Shown: positions 44,419 to 53,095 of the stretch, one piece after another
How the letters are laid out: every line of letters begins with the position of its first letter
How positions within the stretch are numbered: position 1 is the first letter of the stretch
Source of the DNA: Hyphomicrobiales bacterium
GTDB lineage: Bacteria; Pseudomonadota; Alphaproteobacteria; Rhizobiales; Xanthobacteraceae
Assembly: GCA_021732215.1 (NCBI GenBank)
Contig: JAKFVL010000008.1
Location: 62,001-126,000 of the forward strand
Direction of reading: 5' to 3'
Length of the DNA stretch: 64,000 nt
The notes under the pieces: model-generated
Told to the model about the DNA's origin: nothing
Database searches by the model: none
What the model saw: the letters and a program-made list of their open reading frames with translations, nothing else
Translations under genes and position numbers: made by a program

Positions 44419-44646
44419 ATGAAAGCTGAAATTCACCCGAATTATCATACCATTAAGGTCGTCATGACCGACGGCACCGAGTACGTGACCCGCTCGACCT
44501 GGGGCAAGGAAGGCGACACGCTGAACCTCGACATCGACTCGAAGTCGCACCCGGCCTGGACCGGCGGTACCCAGCAGTTGCTGGATCGCGGCGGCCGCGT
44601 GTCGCGCTTCCAGAAGAAGTTCTCGGGCTTCCTCAAGAAGGACTGA
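44419..44646 (+). CDS. rpmE: 50S ribosomal protein L31 (zinc-free form)
   Basis: The 75-residue protein begins [22 protein letters not shown] and ends with a basic [13 protein letters not shown], matching the alphaproteobacterial L31. It lacks the CxxC pair that binds zinc, so it is the C-minus form. AAAGG precedes the ATG. A strong terminator follows at once, so it is a single-gene unit. Confidence 0.96.
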   Translation: MKAEIHPNYHTIKVVMTDGTEYVTRSTWGKEGDTLNLDIDSKSHPAWTGGTQQLLDRGGRVSRFQKKFSGFLKKD

Positions 44647-44673
44647 GCCCTTCGGGAATTGTGCTTCAAACGA

Positions 44674-44702
44674 AAACGCCCCGCATCATGCGGGGCGTTT
44701 TT
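44674..44702. terminator. Strong bidirectional rho-independent terminator
   Basis: ACGCCCCGCA pairs with TGCGGGGCGT around a small loop. The stem is preceded by AAAA and followed by TTTTT, so it can stop both rpmE on the plus strand and rcdA on the minus strand. Confidence 0.92.
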
Positions 44703-44733
44703 CGTTTCATGTATCCGTTTTCAAAAAAAAGCA

Positions 44734-45255
44734 TCAGCCCTGTTGCCGCTCGAACGCAGCCTTCAGGCGATTGAGCTGCGGCACCAGCGGATTGCCGATC
44801 GAGGCCTGCGCCGGGGCGGGCGCATGCATGGTGGCGTCGAGACGGCGCACCTTGGTCTGCAGTGTCATCGAGCGCGCGATCAGATCCTGCAACTGCTCCG
44901 GCAGCTTCTGGATCAGATCGACCGGGCCGGGATCGGCCGCGGTCAGCTTGACTTTGGTCTTTTCGCGGTTGGCCTGGGTCAGCGTCATCTCGCCTTCCTT
45001 CACCGCGCGATGCAGCAGCAGCCACGACGCGAGCTGCATCAGGCGCGTGGTGAGGCGCATGCTTTCGGTCGCGTAAGTGAGACTTGCGCCGCGGTCGAGC
45101 GCTTTTGCGTCCTTGCGGCCCGCACCGTCGAGATAGGCGGCGGTTTCTTCGACGAGGTCCATACCTTCCCGAAACAGGGTGCCGAAAGCTGCCGAACTGG
45201 TCAGCCGGTCGCTGAACTGAACGAGGCTGATCTCGCTGCGCGAATGATCCGACAT
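44734..45255 (-). CDS. rcdA: RcdA-family (DUF1465) CtrA-degradation regulator
   Basis: DUF1465 is the family of RcdA, the adaptor that helps ClpXP degrade CtrA during the alphaproteobacterial cell cycle. The 173-residue protein has the family three-helix pattern: VQFSDRLTSSAAFGTLFREGMDLVEETAAYLDG, then SLTYATESMRLTTRLMQLASWLLLHRAV and ARSMTLQTKVRRLDATM. The C-terminal tail may be flexible, as in RcdA. It shares the rpmE terminator. Confidence 0.85.
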   Translation of the reverse strand: MSDHSRSEISLVQFSDRLTSSAAFGTLFREGMDLVEETAAYLDGAGRKDAKALDRGASLTYATESMRLTTRLMQLASWLLLHRAVKEGEMTLTQANREKTKVKLTAADPGPVDLIQKLPEQLQDLIARSMTLQTKVRRLDATMHAPAPAQASIGNPLVPQLNRLKAAFERQQG

Positions 45256-45390
45256 GGTTAACGCCTCACGCCACTGACTACGCTGATCGCAAAACCCGAT
45301 ATGATAAACAAATCATTGCGCGGCGGCGGCCGAGAGTCCAGCGGGAGCGGACACCAAAGCGGCGATATGGTTTCCAGCGGGCGAAGGCGC

Positions 45391-45420
45391 AAAAAAAAGA
45401 GCCGCCGTTTCCGGCGGCTT
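45391..45420 (-). terminator. Rho-independent terminator downstream of DUF1192
   Basis: On the minus strand AGCCGCCG pairs with CGGCGGCT around a 4-base loop and is followed by eight T residues. It lies about 180 bases after the DUF1192 stop, so the transcript would have a long 3' end. Confidence 0.88.
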
Positions 45421-45468
45421 TGAAAGTTTATAACAGGGAGGCGTCAAACAGAGTGACAGGAGCCACTC

Positions 45469-45489
45469 GGTGTCCAAACGTTGGACACC
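45469..45489. promoter_or_regulatory. 21-base perfect palindrome in the DUF1192 3' region
   Basis: Arms GGTGTCCAA and TTGGACACC flank a 3-base centre. It could be a protein-binding site or an RNA hairpin in the transcript that ends at the nearby terminator. No regulator is adjacent. Confidence 0.5.
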
Positions 45490-45597
45490 CCAGTCATAGT
45501 CGAGAAGCCTTAATTGATCGTAAATGAACGATTTGGTTGAGACCCTGTTTGCCATTCGCGTTTGCCATCCGGCTTGGGCCAACAAGCTCCTCTCATC

Positions 45598-45789
45598 TCA
45601 CGACTTGAAGAAGTTGCTGGCGGCGTCGCGGGTCGCGCGCTTCCTGGTCTCGGCCATGCGCAGCCGCTCGATTTCGCCGGTCAGCAACAGGATGCGCTCG
45701 CCGATCTCCTCCACCGAGAGCGCCGACAGGTCCTGTCCGATCTCATGCGCAATCTTGCGCTTCGGCTTGTCATCGTCGTCGATCGCCAT
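45598..45789 (-). CDS. DUF1192 small protein
   Basis: The 63-residue protein (MAIDDDDKPKRKIAHEIGQD, then LSALSVEEIGERILLLTGEIERLRM) is a typical DUF1192 member, an acidic start followed by a short coiled coil. These are widespread in Rhizobiales, often near the quinone oxidoreductase gene, and have no known function. It is divergent from the quinone oxidoreductase at 45935. Confidence 0.88.
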   Translation of the reverse strand: MAIDDDDKPKRKIAHEIGQDLSALSVEEIGERILLLTGEIERLRMAETRKRATRDAASNFFKS

Positions 45790-45934
45790 GGTCCGTTTCC
45801 TCCGCCTGTGGCTGCGCGATACCGGCCAGCTCCAGCCGTGTTTCTAGCCGCGTTCCGGTTTCCACTCGACCGGAAAATGGACTACACAGCAGCCCTCTTC
45901 CGATCGAAACCCGATTTCCATTCAAGGATGCATC

Positions 45935-46936
45935 ATGACCAAGCTGCCTCAGCAAATGACCGCCATCGGCATCACCAAACCCGGCGGTCCCGAGGTGCTG
46001 GTTCCCGTGCAACGCCCGCTGCCCGTACCCGCCGCCAATGAAGTGCTGATCAAGGTCGAGGCCGCGGGCGTCAATCGTCCGGACGTGATGCAGCGCCTCG
46101 GCCAGTACCCGGTCCCTCCGGGCGCGAGCGATTTGCCGGGTCTCGAGATCGCGGGCGAAGTCGTCGCGCTTGGCAGCGATGCGAAACGCTTCAAGCTCGG
46201 CGACAAGGTGATGACGCTGACGGCCGGCGGAGGCTACGCACAATACTGCGTCGCGCACGAGACGCATCCGATGCCGATTCCAAAGGGCTTTTCGATGACG
46301 GAAGCCGGCGCGATTCCCGAAACGCTGATGACGGTGTGGCACAACGTGTTCGAGCGCGGCCAGCTCAAGCCCGGCGAAACGCTGCTGATCCACGGCGGCT
46401 CGTCCGGCATCGGCACCATGGCGATCCAGCTTGGCAAAGCGTTCGGCGCCAAGGTGATCGTCACCGTCGGCTCGCAGGACAAGGTTGATGCCTGCCTCAA
46501 GCTCGGCGCCGACAAGGCGATCAACTACAAGACCGCCGACTTCGTCAAAGAGGTCATGGCCGCGACCGACAACAAGGGCGCGAACGTCATCCTCGACATG
46601 GTCGGCGGCGATTACATCGAGAAGAACTACGATGCCGCCGCCGTCGATGGCCGTATCGTTCAGATCGCATTCCTGAACGGCCCCAAGGCCACCGTCGATT
46701 TCCGCAAGGTGATGATGAAGCGGTTGCACCACACCGGCTCTACCCTCCGCCCGCGCTCCAATGCCGACAAGGGCGCGATGGTCGCTGCGATCGAGGCCAA
46801 GGTGCTGCCGTTGCTCAACACCGGCAAGGTCAAGCCTTTGATCGACAGCACATTCCCGCTGGAGAAAGCCTCCGAGGCCCATGCACGCATGGAATCCAGC
46901 CATCATGTCGGCAAGATCGTGCTGATCGTGGATTAA
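45935..46936 (+). CDS. NAD(P)H-quinone oxidoreductase (PIG3-like MDR family)
   Basis: The 333-residue medium-chain dehydrogenase/reductase lacks the catalytic zinc ligands and matches quinone oxidoreductases of the TP53I3/PIG3 type. Seen: the substrate-domain block GVNRPDVMQRLGQYPVPPGASDLPGLEIAGEVVALG, the NADPH-binding LIHGGSSGIGTMAIQLGKAFGAKVIVT near residue 145, and the C-terminal PLEKASEAHARMESSHHVGKIVL. AAGGATG precedes the ATG. A partial rhizobial palindrome (TTCCGGTTTCCACT) lies upstream at 45850-45880. Confidence 0.93.
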   Translation: MTKLPQQMTAIGITKPGGPEVLVPVQRPLPVPAANEVLIKVEAAGVNRPDVMQRLGQYPVPPGASDLPGLEIAGEVVALGSDAKRFKLGDKVMTLTAGGGYAQYCVAHETHPMPIPKGFSMTEAGAIPETLMTVWHNVFERGQLKPGETLLIHGGSSGIGTMAIQLGKAFGAKVIVTVGSQDKVDACLKLGADKAINYKTADFVKEVMAATDNKGANVILDMVGGDYIEKNYDAAAVDGRIVQIAFLNGPKATVDFRKVMMKRLHHTGSTLRPRSNADKGAMVAAIEAKVLPLLNTGKVKPLIDSTFPLEKASEAHARMESSHHVGKIVLIVD

Positions 46937-47065
46937 GGAACTTGGGATTGAAATCGACCCAATCCCTTTGATTTCTCTTGCTTTTGTGGCATTGATCCGT
47001 AATCCGGCGGCTCTTGGGCTGTGCCAGCCGGACGACGGAACGCGGAGATTTTTGTTTTGCGGTGG

Positions 47066-49933
47066 ATGAGGTGCTTCGCGCTTGTCGCGCTGGGCGTCAT
47101 GGCTCTCGCTGCTTCGCCCCCGGCGCAAGCGGTCGATGCAGTCAGCGTCCGCAGCGACGCGCCTGCGATCGACCTCACCAGCATTCTCGAGTTCCAGCGC
47201 AGCGACACCGACCGCATCCAGGTCTCCACCGCACCCGGCACCGACGGCATCGTCCGCCGGATCGAGGTGCGCGCACGAGAGGGTGGTTCCAACTGGGTGG
47301 TGTTCGCGCTGGCCAACAACACCGACGACCAGCTTGATCGTCTGATCGTCGCGCCGCACTACCGCATCGTCTCGTCCGGATTGCTGTGGCCCGACCTCGG
47401 CCTCTCGCGCATCTCCACCATCACGCCATCCACCGGCGACCGGCCCGAGCGGCAGGACAGCGCCACCGCCGACATTTTCCGCGTCACGCTCGATCCCGGC
47501 GCTGTGATCACCTTCGTCGTCGAACTGCGCACCGACAAGCTGCCTCAGCTCTATCTGTGGGAGCCGGAAGCCTACAAGGACAAGGTCAACTCGTTCACGC
47601 TCTACCAGGGCATCGTGATCGGCATCTCCGGCCTGCTGGCGCTGGTGCTGACCATCCTGTTCGTGGTCAAGGGCAGCATCATGTTCCCGGCCGCCGCCGC
47701 GCTCGCGTGGTCGGTGCTGGTCTACATCGGCGTCGACTTCGGCTTCTGGGGCAAGGTGCTCGACATGTCGTCAGGCTCCGAGCGGGTCTGGCGCGCCTCG
47801 GGCGAAGCGATCCTCGCCGCCACGCTGCTGGTGTTCCTGTTTGCCTATCTCAATCTGTCGCGCTGGCATGTGCGCTACTCGCACATCACCATCGGCTGGC
47901 TGCTGTTCCTCGGCTCGCTGGTCGCGCTGGCGCTGGTCGATCCTGCGGTGGCATCGGGCATCGCCCGGCTGTCGCTGGCGCTGATCGCCGTATTCGGCTT
48001 TGCACTGATCGTCTATCTCTCGACCCACGGCTTCGACCGCGCCGTGCTGCTGATCCCGACCTGGTTCCTGCTGCTGGTCTGGGTGATCGCGGCCGGCATG
48101 ACGGTTTCGGGCTCGGTCACCAACGATATTGTCGGGCCGGCATTGCTCGGCGGCCTCGTGCTGATCGTGATGCTGATCGGCTTCACGGTCATGCAGCACG
48201 CTTTTGCCGGCGGCGGCGCGACGCAGGGCATCGTCTCCGACGTCGAGCGCCGCGCGCTGGCGCTGACCGGATCGGGAGACCTGATCTGGGACTGGGATGT
48301 CTCCGGCGACAAGGTGTTCACCAGCCCGGAAACCGAGAGCCTGCTCGGATTGAAACGCGGCACGCTGGAAGGCCCGGCCGCGACGTGGCTCGAAATCCTG
48401 CATCCGCTGGATCAGGATCGTTTCCGCGCCGCGCTCGACAGCGTGCTCGATCAGCGCCGGGGCCGTCTGGTGCAGGACTTCCGCCTGCGCACGCCTGATG
48501 GCCATTTCATGTGGTTCGCTCTGAAGGCCCGGCCCGTCGTCGGCTCGGACGGCGAAGTCGCCCGCGTGGTCGGCACGCTGACCGATGTGACCGACGCGCG
48601 CAACGCCGAAGAGCGCATGCTCCACGACTCGGTGCATGACAACCTGACCAGCCTGCCCAACCGCAAGCTGTTCATCGACCGGCTCAATGCGGTTGCGACC
48701 TTCGCCAAGACGATGCCGAGCCTGCGGCCGACCGTGATGGTGATCGATCTCGACCGTTTCAAACAGGTCAACGATTCCGTCGGCATCGCGGTCGGCGACT
48801 CGATCCTGTTGACACTGGCGCGCCGCCTCACCCGCATTCTCAAGCCGCAAGACACGCTGGCCCGCCTCGCCGGCGACCAGTTCGGCATGATCCTGCTGTC
48901 GGAACAGGACCCCGCCCGCATCACCGCGTTCGCGGAAACCATCCGCAAGACAATCCGCGCGCCGATCGCTTTCAACGAGCGCGAGATTTTCCTGACCGCA
49001 TCGATCGGCCTGGCGCTGAGCGACCCGCAGACGCAGCTCACCGACGAGATCATCAAGGACGCCGAGCTTGCGATGTATCATTCCAAGCGCATCGGCGGCG
49101 ACCGGATCGACGTCTACAAGCCGGCCATGCGCGCCCGCAAGACCGACCGGCTGACGCTGGAATCCGAGTTGCGCCGCGCCATCGAGCGCAAGGAAATCAC
49201 GCTGCTCTACCAGCCGATCGTGCGGTTGCATGACCGCTCCGTGGCGGGCTTCGAGGCCCTGGCGCGCTGGGATCATCCGAAACTCGGCCGCATGGCGCCG
49301 AACGAGTTCATCGCAATCGCGGAGGAAATCGGCCTGATCGTCGATCTCGGCCTGTTCGTGATGGATCAGGCGGCAAAGCAGCTTGCCGCATGGCAGCGCA
49401 CCGTGCGGCTGCGCGAGCCGGTGTTCTGCAGCGTCAACGTCTCGTCGCGGCAGTTATTGCGGCATGACCTCATACACGATGTCCGCAGCGTGCTGTCGCG
49501 ATCCACCATCGCCAAGGGCACGCTGAAGCTCGAATTGACCGAGTCGCTGGTGATGGAAAATCCCGAACACGCCGCCCAGATGCTGCAGCGAATTCAGGAA
49601 CTCGGCGTCGGGCTGTCGCTCGACGACTTCGGCACCGGCCATTCGTCGCTGGCGTATCTGCAGCGCTTCCCGTTCGACACCATCAAGATCGATCAGTCGT
49701 TCGTGCGCACCACGAGCCGCGGCCAGCGGCCGGTGATCCTCAAGTCGATCGTCGCGCTGGCGCACGATCTCGGGATGGATGTCGTCGCCGAGGGCGTCGA
49801 GACCGACTCTGATGCAGTGGAGTTGTCTCAGATGGGTTGCGAATTCGGCCAGGGCTTCGCCTTCGGCGAGCCGATGGACGCAGACACCGCACTGCGCATG
49901 CTGAGCGACGAGCGGCTTGAGGCTGCGAGCTAA
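47066..49933 (+). CDS. Membrane PAS-GGDEF(degenerate)-EAL cyclic-di-GMP phosphodiesterase
   Basis: The 955-residue protein has a signal peptide (MRCFALVALGVMALAASPPA), a periplasmic 7TMR-DISM-like beta domain (about 25-180) and seven or eight membrane helices (about 185-385). A PAS/PAC domain (about 405-530, DLIWDWDVSGDKVF, WFALKARPVVG), a GGDEF domain and an EAL domain follow. The GGDEF active site reads AGDQF (residue about 602), so cyclase activity is probably lost. The EAL site is intact (FEALARWDHP, about 729, with LDDFGTGHSSLAYL), so it should be a phosphodiesterase. Start ATG 47066 fits the signal peptide; GTG 47021 is possible. Confidence 0.92.
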   Translation: MRCFALVALGVMALAASPPAQAVDAVSVRSDAPAIDLTSILEFQRSDTDRIQVSTAPGTDGIVRRIEVRAREGGSNWVVFALANNTDDQLDRLIVAPHYRIVSSGLLWPDLGLSRISTITPSTGDRPERQDSATADIFRVTLDPGAVITFVVELRTDKLPQLYLWEPEAYKDKVNSFTLYQGIVIGISGLLALVLTILFVVKGSIMFPAAAALAWSVLVYIGVDFGFWGKVLDMSSGSERVWRASGEAILAATLLVFLFAYLNLSRWHVRYSHITIGWLLFLGSLVALALVDPAVASGIARLSLALIAVFGFALIVYLSTHGFDRAVLLIPTWFLLLVWVIAAGMTVSGSVTNDIVGPALLGGLVLIVMLIGFTVMQHAFAGGGATQGIVSDVERRALALTGSGDLIWDWDVSGDKVFTSPETESLLGLKRGTLEGPAATWLEILHPLDQDRFRAALDSVLDQRRGRLVQDFRLRTPDGHFMWFALKARPVVGSDGEVARVVGTLTDVTDARNAEERMLHDSVHDNLTSLPNRKLFIDRLNAVATFAKTMPSLRPTVMVIDLDRFKQVNDSVGIAVGDSILLTLARRLTRILKPQDTLARLAGDQFGMILLSEQDPARITAFAETIRKTIRAPIAFNEREIFLTASIGLALSDPQTQLTDEIIKDAELAMYHSKRIGGDRIDVYKPAMRARKTDRLTLESELRRAIERKEITLLYQPIVRLHDRSVAGFEALARWDHPKLGRMAPNEFIAIAEEIGLIVDLGLFVMDQAAKQLAAWQRTVRLREPVFCSVNVSSRQLLRHDLIHDVRSVLSRSTIAKGTLKLELTESLVMENPEHAAQMLQRIQELGVGLSLDDFGTGHSSLAYLQRFPFDTIKIDQSFVRTTSRGQRPVILKSIVALAHDLGMDVVAEGVETDSDAVELSQMGCEFGQGFAFGEPMDADTALRMLSDERLEAAS

Positions 49934-50007
49934 TGCCGTTTCGACGCCATTGTCCGTTCTGGTATGATGGGACAATTGGACCGCGTGCCTCCGACTAGAC
50001 CGCGCGC

Positions 50008-50670
50008 ATGACTAAACAGCGACAGATTCTGGACGATCTCGCCCGCCAGATCGTTCGGCTGTCGCCGACACGCATCGTCCGTGTCGCCATCGACGGCGTT
50101 GATGGCGCTGGCAAAACAACATTCGCCAACGATCTTGCCAGTGCCGTTGTTCAACTGAACAGACCAGTTATCCGCGCCTCTGTGGATGGCTTCCATAATC
50201 CGCGCAGCGTCCGATATGCGCGGGGAAAGCAATCGCCGGAAGGTTTCTTCAGAGATTCATACAACTATTCGGCGCTCAAGCATCTCTTGCTCGATCCGCT
50301 CGGCTCGACCGGAGACCGGCGCTACCATACAGCAGCGTTCGATCACGTAACCGATATGGCTGTCCCGCTCATTGAGCGCCTTGCATTGCCGTCATCCATT
50401 CTTCTTCTGGACGGTATTTTTCTCCACCGCTCCGAGCTGCTTTCCTGTTGGGATGCATCGATCTTTCTCAAAGTGGATTTTGCTGTTTCAGTTGCACGAT
50501 GCGCAACCCGCGATGGCACATCACCAGACCCGGAGGCTTCAACAAACCGTCGATATGTCGAAGGGCAGCGGATTTACCTTGCGATGTGCAACCCCGAAGC
50601 ACACGCCACAATCATCATTGACTACAACGATCTGTCAGAGCCAACCGTTCTCGCCAATCGCGGATCGTGA
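50008..50670 (+). CDS. Uridine-kinase-like P-loop protein
   Basis: The 220-residue protein has a Walker A motif AIDGVDGAGKTTFAND (about residues 28-42), then VIRASVDGFHNPRSVRYARGK and a SPEGFFRDSYNYSAL segment like those of uridine/phosphoribulokinase family kinases. The base substrate is not established. Base composition looks less GC-rich than the neighbours by eye, and it is flanked by an EAL gene and yqgE with no operon. It may have been acquired. Confidence 0.8.
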   Translation: MTKQRQILDDLARQIVRLSPTRIVRVAIDGVDGAGKTTFANDLASAVVQLNRPVIRASVDGFHNPRSVRYARGKQSPEGFFRDSYNYSALKHLLLDPLGSTGDRRYHTAAFDHVTDMAVPLIERLALPSSILLLDGIFLHRSELLSCWDASIFLKVDFAVSVARCATRDGTSPDPEASTNRRYVEGQRIYLAMCNPEAHATIIIDYNDLSEPTVLANRGS

Positions 50671-50682
50671 CGACAGGGTCGC

Positions 50683-51354
50683 TCAGGCGTGGCCTGCCTC
50701 GTTCGAGAGCATGCCCGGATCGATGCCGATCTTGCGCAATGCGCGATCGTATTTTTCCTCGATGTCGCGGCCGAAGATCAGATCGGAATCCGCTGAGCAA
50801 TGCAGCCAGCCATTTTCCTGAATTTCGTTCTCCAGTTGCCCCGGCGCCCAGCCGGCGTAACCCAGTGCGAGAATCGCATGCCGCGGCCCGGCTCCCCGCG
50901 CGATGGCTTTCAGAATATCCAGCGTTGCCGTCAGCGAAATGCCGTCGTCGATCGGCAGCGTCGCATTCTTGATGAAAAAATCGCTGGAATGCAGCACGAA
51001 GCCGCGCCCGGTTTCGACAGGTCCGCCCTTCAGCACTTTCATGGTTTCGGCATCGTGCGGCAGCGTGATCTGCTCGGACTTGCCGATGATCGAAAGCTGC
51101 TTCAGCAGCCCTGGAAAGTCGATGCTGCCCGCCGGACGATTGACGATGATTCCCATCGCACCCTCGGCTGAGTGAGCGCAGATATAGATCACCGACCGCG
51201 CAAAGCGTTCGTCCTCCATGACCGGCATTGCAATCAAAAGTTGACCGTCGAGGTAGCCGCGGTCCGCCTCCCCCGGGCCCTTGTCAACCGAGGGCTTGTC
51301 GCCTGCGGCCTTGACCCGGCGGCTCTGAAGCTGCTTTTTCTGGATCGGATCCAT
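50683..51354 (-). CDS. YqgE/AlgH family protein
   Basis: The 223-residue protein shows the YqgE pattern: [42 protein letters not shown], then [20 protein letters not shown] and [22 protein letters not shown]. The family (DUF179) has a conserved fold and unknown biochemical role; AlgH in Pseudomonas affects alginate. It is a single-gene unit by position. Confidence 0.93.
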   Translation of the reverse strand: MDPIQKKQLQSRRVKAAGDKPSVDKGPGEADRGYLDGQLLIAMPVMEDERFARSVIYICAHSAEGAMGIIVNRPAGSIDFPGLLKQLSIIGKSEQITLPHDAETMKVLKGGPVETGRGFVLHSSDFFIKNATLPIDDGISLTATLDILKAIARGAGPRHAILALGYAGWAPGQLENEIQENGWLHCSADSDLIFGRDIEEKYDRALRKIGIDPGMLSNEAGHA

Positions 51355-51490
51355 GACCGAAACACCATTCGCTGATTTGTTATCCTGATATTGGGCTTAT
51401 TCCCTGTCAATCAACGCCGCCCGCGGCGTTCACCTCCGGATCACAGGTATTTCAATAGTTCATAAAGGCGGCAGGCTGTAAGGACAGGGG

Positions 51491-52354
51491 ATGTTCTGGA
51501 CAGCTCCGTATCGCGCAAAAAGCAGCGCGTTTCTCGTCATCTCTGCATGTTTTCTGGCCGGCGCAGCCGAGGCCCAGGACGCATCGCCGTGGGTGTCCGA
51601 AACCCATTCCGCGGTCCGCCTGATAGCCGGTTCGCGCAACGCTCCTGTGCTGATGGGCGGGATCGACTTCAAACTCCAGCCCGGCTGGAAAACCTACTGG
51701 CGGACCCCGGGCGATTCCGGCGTCCCGCCGCGCTTTGACTTCTCGGGTTCGGAGAACGTCGAGTCCGTCACGGTTCTGTGGCCGGCGCCGACGAGCTTTG
51801 CCGACGGTTCCGGGGGCTTCTCGTTTGGCTACAAGGAGCAGGTGGTTCTGCCGTTGCGGATTGCAGCAAAGAATCCCGACAAGCCTGTGACACTTCGCAG
51901 CACCGTGTCTTACGCGGTGTGTGACAGAACCTGTGTGCCGATCGAAGCCAAGCTCGAGTTGCCATTCATCAGCACCGCAAGCACTGAAGACCGTGCCCTC
52001 GCGGCGGCTCTTGCGGCGGTTCCGATGTCTGCAAAAATCGGCGGCTCAGACGCCCTGACCGTCCGCGACGTGAAGCGCGACGGCAAGCAACAGATCGTCG
52101 TCGATGTCGCCGTGCCCGAAGGCACCTCTGTCCAGCTTTTCGCGGAGGGGCCTACTCAGGACTGGGCGCTGCCGCCGCCGGCATTGATCGGTCCCGGTTC
52201 CAAGGGAACGCTGCGTTTCGGCTTTGAACTGGACGGCTTGCCGCCCAACACCAAGCCGGAAGGCGCTGAGCTCAAGCTGACATTGGTCGGCAACAGCGGA
52301 CCCCGGCGGACCGCATACGAATTCAGCGCACGCATCGGTCCGCCTAACAACTAG
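51491..52354 (+). CDS. Periplasmic DsbD N-terminal-domain-like protein
   Basis: The 287-residue exported protein has a signal peptide (AFLVISACFLAGAAEA, cleaved about residue 28) and then a region like the periplasmic alpha domain of thiol reductase DsbD, including VSYAVCDRTCVPIEAKLELP with a CxxxC pair. The DsbD membrane and thioredoxin domains are absent, so it probably passes electrons to or from another protein. It precedes the peroxiredoxin gene on the same strand. Confidence 0.85.
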   Translation: MFWTAPYRAKSSAFLVISACFLAGAAEAQDASPWVSETHSAVRLIAGSRNAPVLMGGIDFKLQPGWKTYWRTPGDSGVPPRFDFSGSENVESVTVLWPAPTSFADGSGGFSFGYKEQVVLPLRIAAKNPDKPVTLRSTVSYAVCDRTCVPIEAKLELPFISTASTEDRALAAALAAVPMSAKIGGSDALTVRDVKRDGKQQIVVDVAVPEGTSVQLFAEGPTQDWALPPPALIGPGSKGTLRFGFELDGLPPNTKPEGAELKLTLVGNSGPRRTAYEFSARIGPPNN

Positions 52355-52398
52355 TCCCTGCCTTCCAACTCACCTTGACCTGTGATTAAACCGCCCGA

Positions 52399-52419
52399 CG
52401 ATTGCAGAGTGTGCAATCG
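52399..52419. promoter_or_regulatory. 21-base palindrome upstream of the peroxiredoxin gene
   Basis: CGATTGCA and TGCAATCG flank a 5-base centre, about 80 bases before the peroxiredoxin start. It may be an operator or the terminator-like hairpin of the DsbD-like gene; no T-run follows it. Confidence 0.45.
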
Positions 52420-52499
52420 CCGCACTGCGGTCGATGGCGTCATGCGCCCGCCGTAACGATCAGACCCGCAACCGTTTCGTGAGTTCAGGAGATTCCAGA

Positions 52500-52985
52500 A
52501 TGGCCATTCAAGTCGGCGACCGCCTGCCCGATGCCAAATTTCGCGTGATGACAGCCGACGGTCTGCAGGTGAAGAGCACCGACGACATCTTCAAAGGCAA
52601 GAAGATCGCGCTGTTCGCGGTCCCCGGCGCCTACACCGGCACCTGTCACAAGATGCATCTGCCCAGCATCTTCCTCAACGCCTATGCCATGAAGGACAAG
52701 GGCGTCGATACGATCGCCATCGTGTCGGTCAACGATGCGTTCGTGATGCAGGCCTGGAAGCGCGACACCGATCAGCGCGACGAAGCAACCTTCCTCGCTG
52801 ACGGCAACGCCGAATTCACCAAGGCCATCGGCATGGAACTCGATGCATCCGGCAACGGCCTCGGCATCCGCTCGCATCGCTATTCGATGGTGGTCGAGGA
52901 CGGCGTGGTGAAGAAGCTCAACAAGGAAGCAGCTCCGGGCAAGGTCGAAGTCTCTGGCGGCGACACGCTGCTCGGTCAGCTGTAA
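52500..52985 (+). CDS. Peroxiredoxin (Prx5/AhpE-type)
   Basis: The 161-residue thiol peroxidase has the start IQVGDRLPDAKF, the peroxidatic Cys in VPGAYTGTCHKMHLPSIF (about residue 48), and the C-terminal NGLGIRSHRYSMVVEDGVVKKL typical of the Prx5 group. It should reduce peroxides in the cytoplasm with a thioredoxin or glutaredoxin partner. AGGAG lies 8 bases before ATG 52500; an in-frame ATG at 52434 is ignored. Confidence 0.92.
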   Translation: MAIQVGDRLPDAKFRVMTADGLQVKSTDDIFKGKKIALFAVPGAYTGTCHKMHLPSIFLNAYAMKDKGVDTIAIVSVNDAFVMQAWKRDTDQRDEATFLADGNAEFTKAIGMELDASGNGLGIRSHRYSMVVEDGVVKKLNKEAAPGKVEVSGGDTLLGQL

Positions 52986-52990
52986 CTTCT

Positions 52991-53084
52991 GTCATCCCGG
53001 GCGAGCGCAGCGAGACCCGGGACCCATACTCCGTGAGCTATCGATAGAGCACGGCGTATGGGTCCCTGCTTTCGCAGGGACGAC
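52991..53084. repeat. Palindromic repeat, CCCGGG family (copy 1)
   Basis: GTCATCCCGGGCGAGC...ACCCGGGACCCATAC is mirrored by GTATGGGTCCCTGC...GCAGGGACGAC. It lies between the converging peroxiredoxin and rnhA genes. Confidence 0.85.
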
Positions 53085-53095
53085 AACAAACTTTC

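Larger units (their letters stand above)
45256..45597. other. 342-base gap with terminator and perfect palindrome
   Basis: From left: the rcdA promoter region, a minus-strand terminator at 45391-45420, a 21-base palindrome at 45469-45489, then the 3' untranslated region of the DUF1192 gene. A minus-strand open frame spans the terminator and is not believed to be a gene. A small RNA from the minus strand ending at the terminator is possible. Confidence 0.6.

Noticed and set aside
45313-45585. 90-codon minus-strand frame after DUF1192
   Set aside because: It reads through a strong terminator and a palindrome and matches nothing, so a protein is unlikely.
45770-49276. Two long minus-strand frames opposite the quinone oxidoreductase and EAL genes
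   Set aside because: Both overlap genes with clear motifs on the other strand; neither shows a domain or a ribosome site.
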